Origin: DATFDN01 sp963756495
GTDB taxonomy: Bacteria > Pseudomonadota > Alphaproteobacteria > Acetobacterales > Acetobacteraceae
Reading direction: 5' to 3'
Length of the DNA stretch: 64,000 bases
Assembly (NCBI GenBank): GCA_963756495.1
Contig: CAVWNS010000002.1
Coordinates: 620,001-684,000, forward strand
The translations under genes and the position numbers were made by a program. Below are positions 62,817 to 64,000 of the stretch, one piece after another; the first letter of the stretch is position 1; every line of letters begins with the position of its first letter. A model generated the notes under the pieces. That model made no database searches and was not told the origin of the DNA. It saw only the letters and a program-made list of their open reading frames with translations.

Positions 62817-64000
62817 TTAGAGGGGGATCGCGCCGGAGGAGAGGCCGTAGATCGCGTAAATCGCCGCCAGCGCCGCGATGGCGAACACGACCCACTCTCC
62901 AATGTTGAACAGCATCTTGTTCTGTTCGCGTCGTGCGAAGAAGAACAGTATGGTTCCAGGCGCGTAGATAATAGTCGAGAGCAGAAGAAATTTCAGGCCC
63001 CCGGCATAGATGAGAAAGGCGGTATAGATGGTCGCGATCACCGCGCGCGTGAGATCGCCGGTCCATCCGGACGCGCGCGTGTCGTAGGTGTCCCGCGTCC
63101 ATGCCAGCTGCACGGCGTAGGCTGCCACCAGGAGATACGGGATGAGGTTCATCGCGCTGGTCAACTCGACCGCGAGAATGAATGCCTGCTGGGCGAACAG
63201 CGTCAGGATCAGGAAGACCTGAACCACGATGTTGGTGAGCCAGAGCGCCGATGACGGGACGGCATTCGCGTTCTCGCGCGCGAGGAAGGTCGGCATCGTG
63301 TTCGATTTCCCGGCCGACCACAGGACCTCGGCCGCGAGCAGGGACCACGACAGATAGGCGCCGAGCACGGAGATGATCAGGCCGACGGCGATAAAGACGG
63401 TGCCCCAGTATCCGACGATGGCTTCCAGAACGCCGGCCATGGATGGGTTCTGCAACGCCCCCAGCTCCGGCCGAGTGAGTTGGCCATAGGGCAGGAGCGT
63501 GACGAGGACCAGCAAGCAAAGCACCCCCAGGAAACCAAGGATGGTTGCCGTCCCCACATCGGCCCAATTCTTGGCGTAGCGCGAATAGACGCTCGCACCC
63601 TCGACCCCGAGAAACACGAACACCGTGACAAGCATGGTGCCGCGTACCTGCTCGAACAGGTCGCCGAGGCTGTAGCTTCCGCCGCCCCAGAAACTGCCGG
63701 TGAAATCTGTCCGCCCTGAAGGCGAATACCGCGATGATGATGAACAGGAAGATCGGCACGATCTTCGCGATGGTAGCGATCGTGTTCAGCGCCGCCGCCT
63801 GCTTGACGCCGCGCAGGATCATGAAATGCACGGCCCACAGGATGATCGACGACAGGATCACCGCGACGACCGTGTTGCCCTGGCCGAACACCTGGAGAAA
63901 GAGGCCCAGGGTCGACATGATCAGGACGAAGTAGGAGACGTTGCCGATGCAGGTGCCCGACCAGTAGCCGAGCGCCGAGAGGAATCCAAGATAATTGCCG
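62817..64000 (-). pseudogene. arcD: Arginine/ornithine antiporter-like APC permease, partial and frameshifted
   Basis: An APC-superfamily permease of the basic amino acid/polyamine antiporter type, about 395 residues seen, the N terminus beyond the right edge. It has GVKQAAALNTIATIAKIVP, FVFLGVEGASVYSRYAKN, WSLLAAEVLWSAGKSNTMP and the C-terminal AIAALAAIYAIYGLSSGAIP. A frame change lies near 63710, between FRADRF and the following segment. The position just before arcA supports an arginine/ornithine exchanger for the deiminase pathway. Confidence 0.8.

Noticed and set aside
1..64000. CRISPR arrays, tRNA and rRNA genes, phage genes
   Set aside because: No regularly spaced repeats, cloverleaf-like sequences, rRNA signatures or phage structural genes were seen.

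Overview
The window looks like a chromosomal stretch of a very GC-rich alphaproteobacterium, most likely an Acetobacteraceae-type member of Rhodospirillales. The signs are the near-universal G/C third positions, a hopanoid gene set in the order hpnA-hpnB-hpnC-hpnD, LpxI, AddAB in place of RecBCD, HflKC, and the mix of IS66, IS256, IS701, IS630 and IS5 type elements. The assignment is an inference from gene content only.

Layout. 1-3.9 kb is a decayed mobile zone: an IS66-type transposase with several frameshifts and a 100-bp MITE-like insertion, a methyltransferase remnant, and an apparently recent IS256 copy with 9-bp target duplications sitting 18 bp before an acyl-CoA dehydrogenase gene. 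3.9-33 kb is mostly core metabolism: acyl-CoA dehydrogenase and a DUF3833 lipoprotein, an MFS carrier, fhs and a phnW-like aminotransferase, a nitrilase with nadK and a Rieske protein, two DegP/HtrA proteases, lpxI-gloA, an RNA helicase with glutaryl-CoA dehydrogenase and a 23S rRNA methyltransferase, moaB, a glycosyltransferase pair, a radical SAM protein, mrp, hflKC, a DHA2 exporter and a FAD oxidoreductase. 33-43 kb holds a candidate small RNA, dodecin, a ferredoxin-NADP reductase, and a tight operon tsaE, nucleotidyltransferase, addB, addA, trxA. 43-48 kb is a hopanoid block (hpnL divergent from hpnABCD), followed by an acetyltransferase and pncA.

50.3-57.7 kb is a solid block of nested and abutting insertion sequences. 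An IS with 18-bp perfect ends (called IS-X here) carries three exact 50-bp palindromic insertions in its transposase and hosts an IS701 copy. A second IS701 copy abuts it and is itself split by an IS630 element. Two IS5-type elements occupy the junctions. A short AT-richer segment follows, then an acyl-CoA-dehydrogenase-fold oxidase, an NhaC antiporter, a PRC-barrel protein and an arginine deiminase unit (arcA, arcD) running off the right edge.

Many genes, including ones expected to be functional (fhs, phnW, both htrA genes, arcA, the DHA2 exporter), carry single-base frameshifts, so either the assembly has residual indels or this region is decaying. Genes joined by 4-bp stop/start overlaps (ATGA, GTGA, TTGA) are common and probably translationally coupled. 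No tRNA, rRNA or CRISPR array was recognised.
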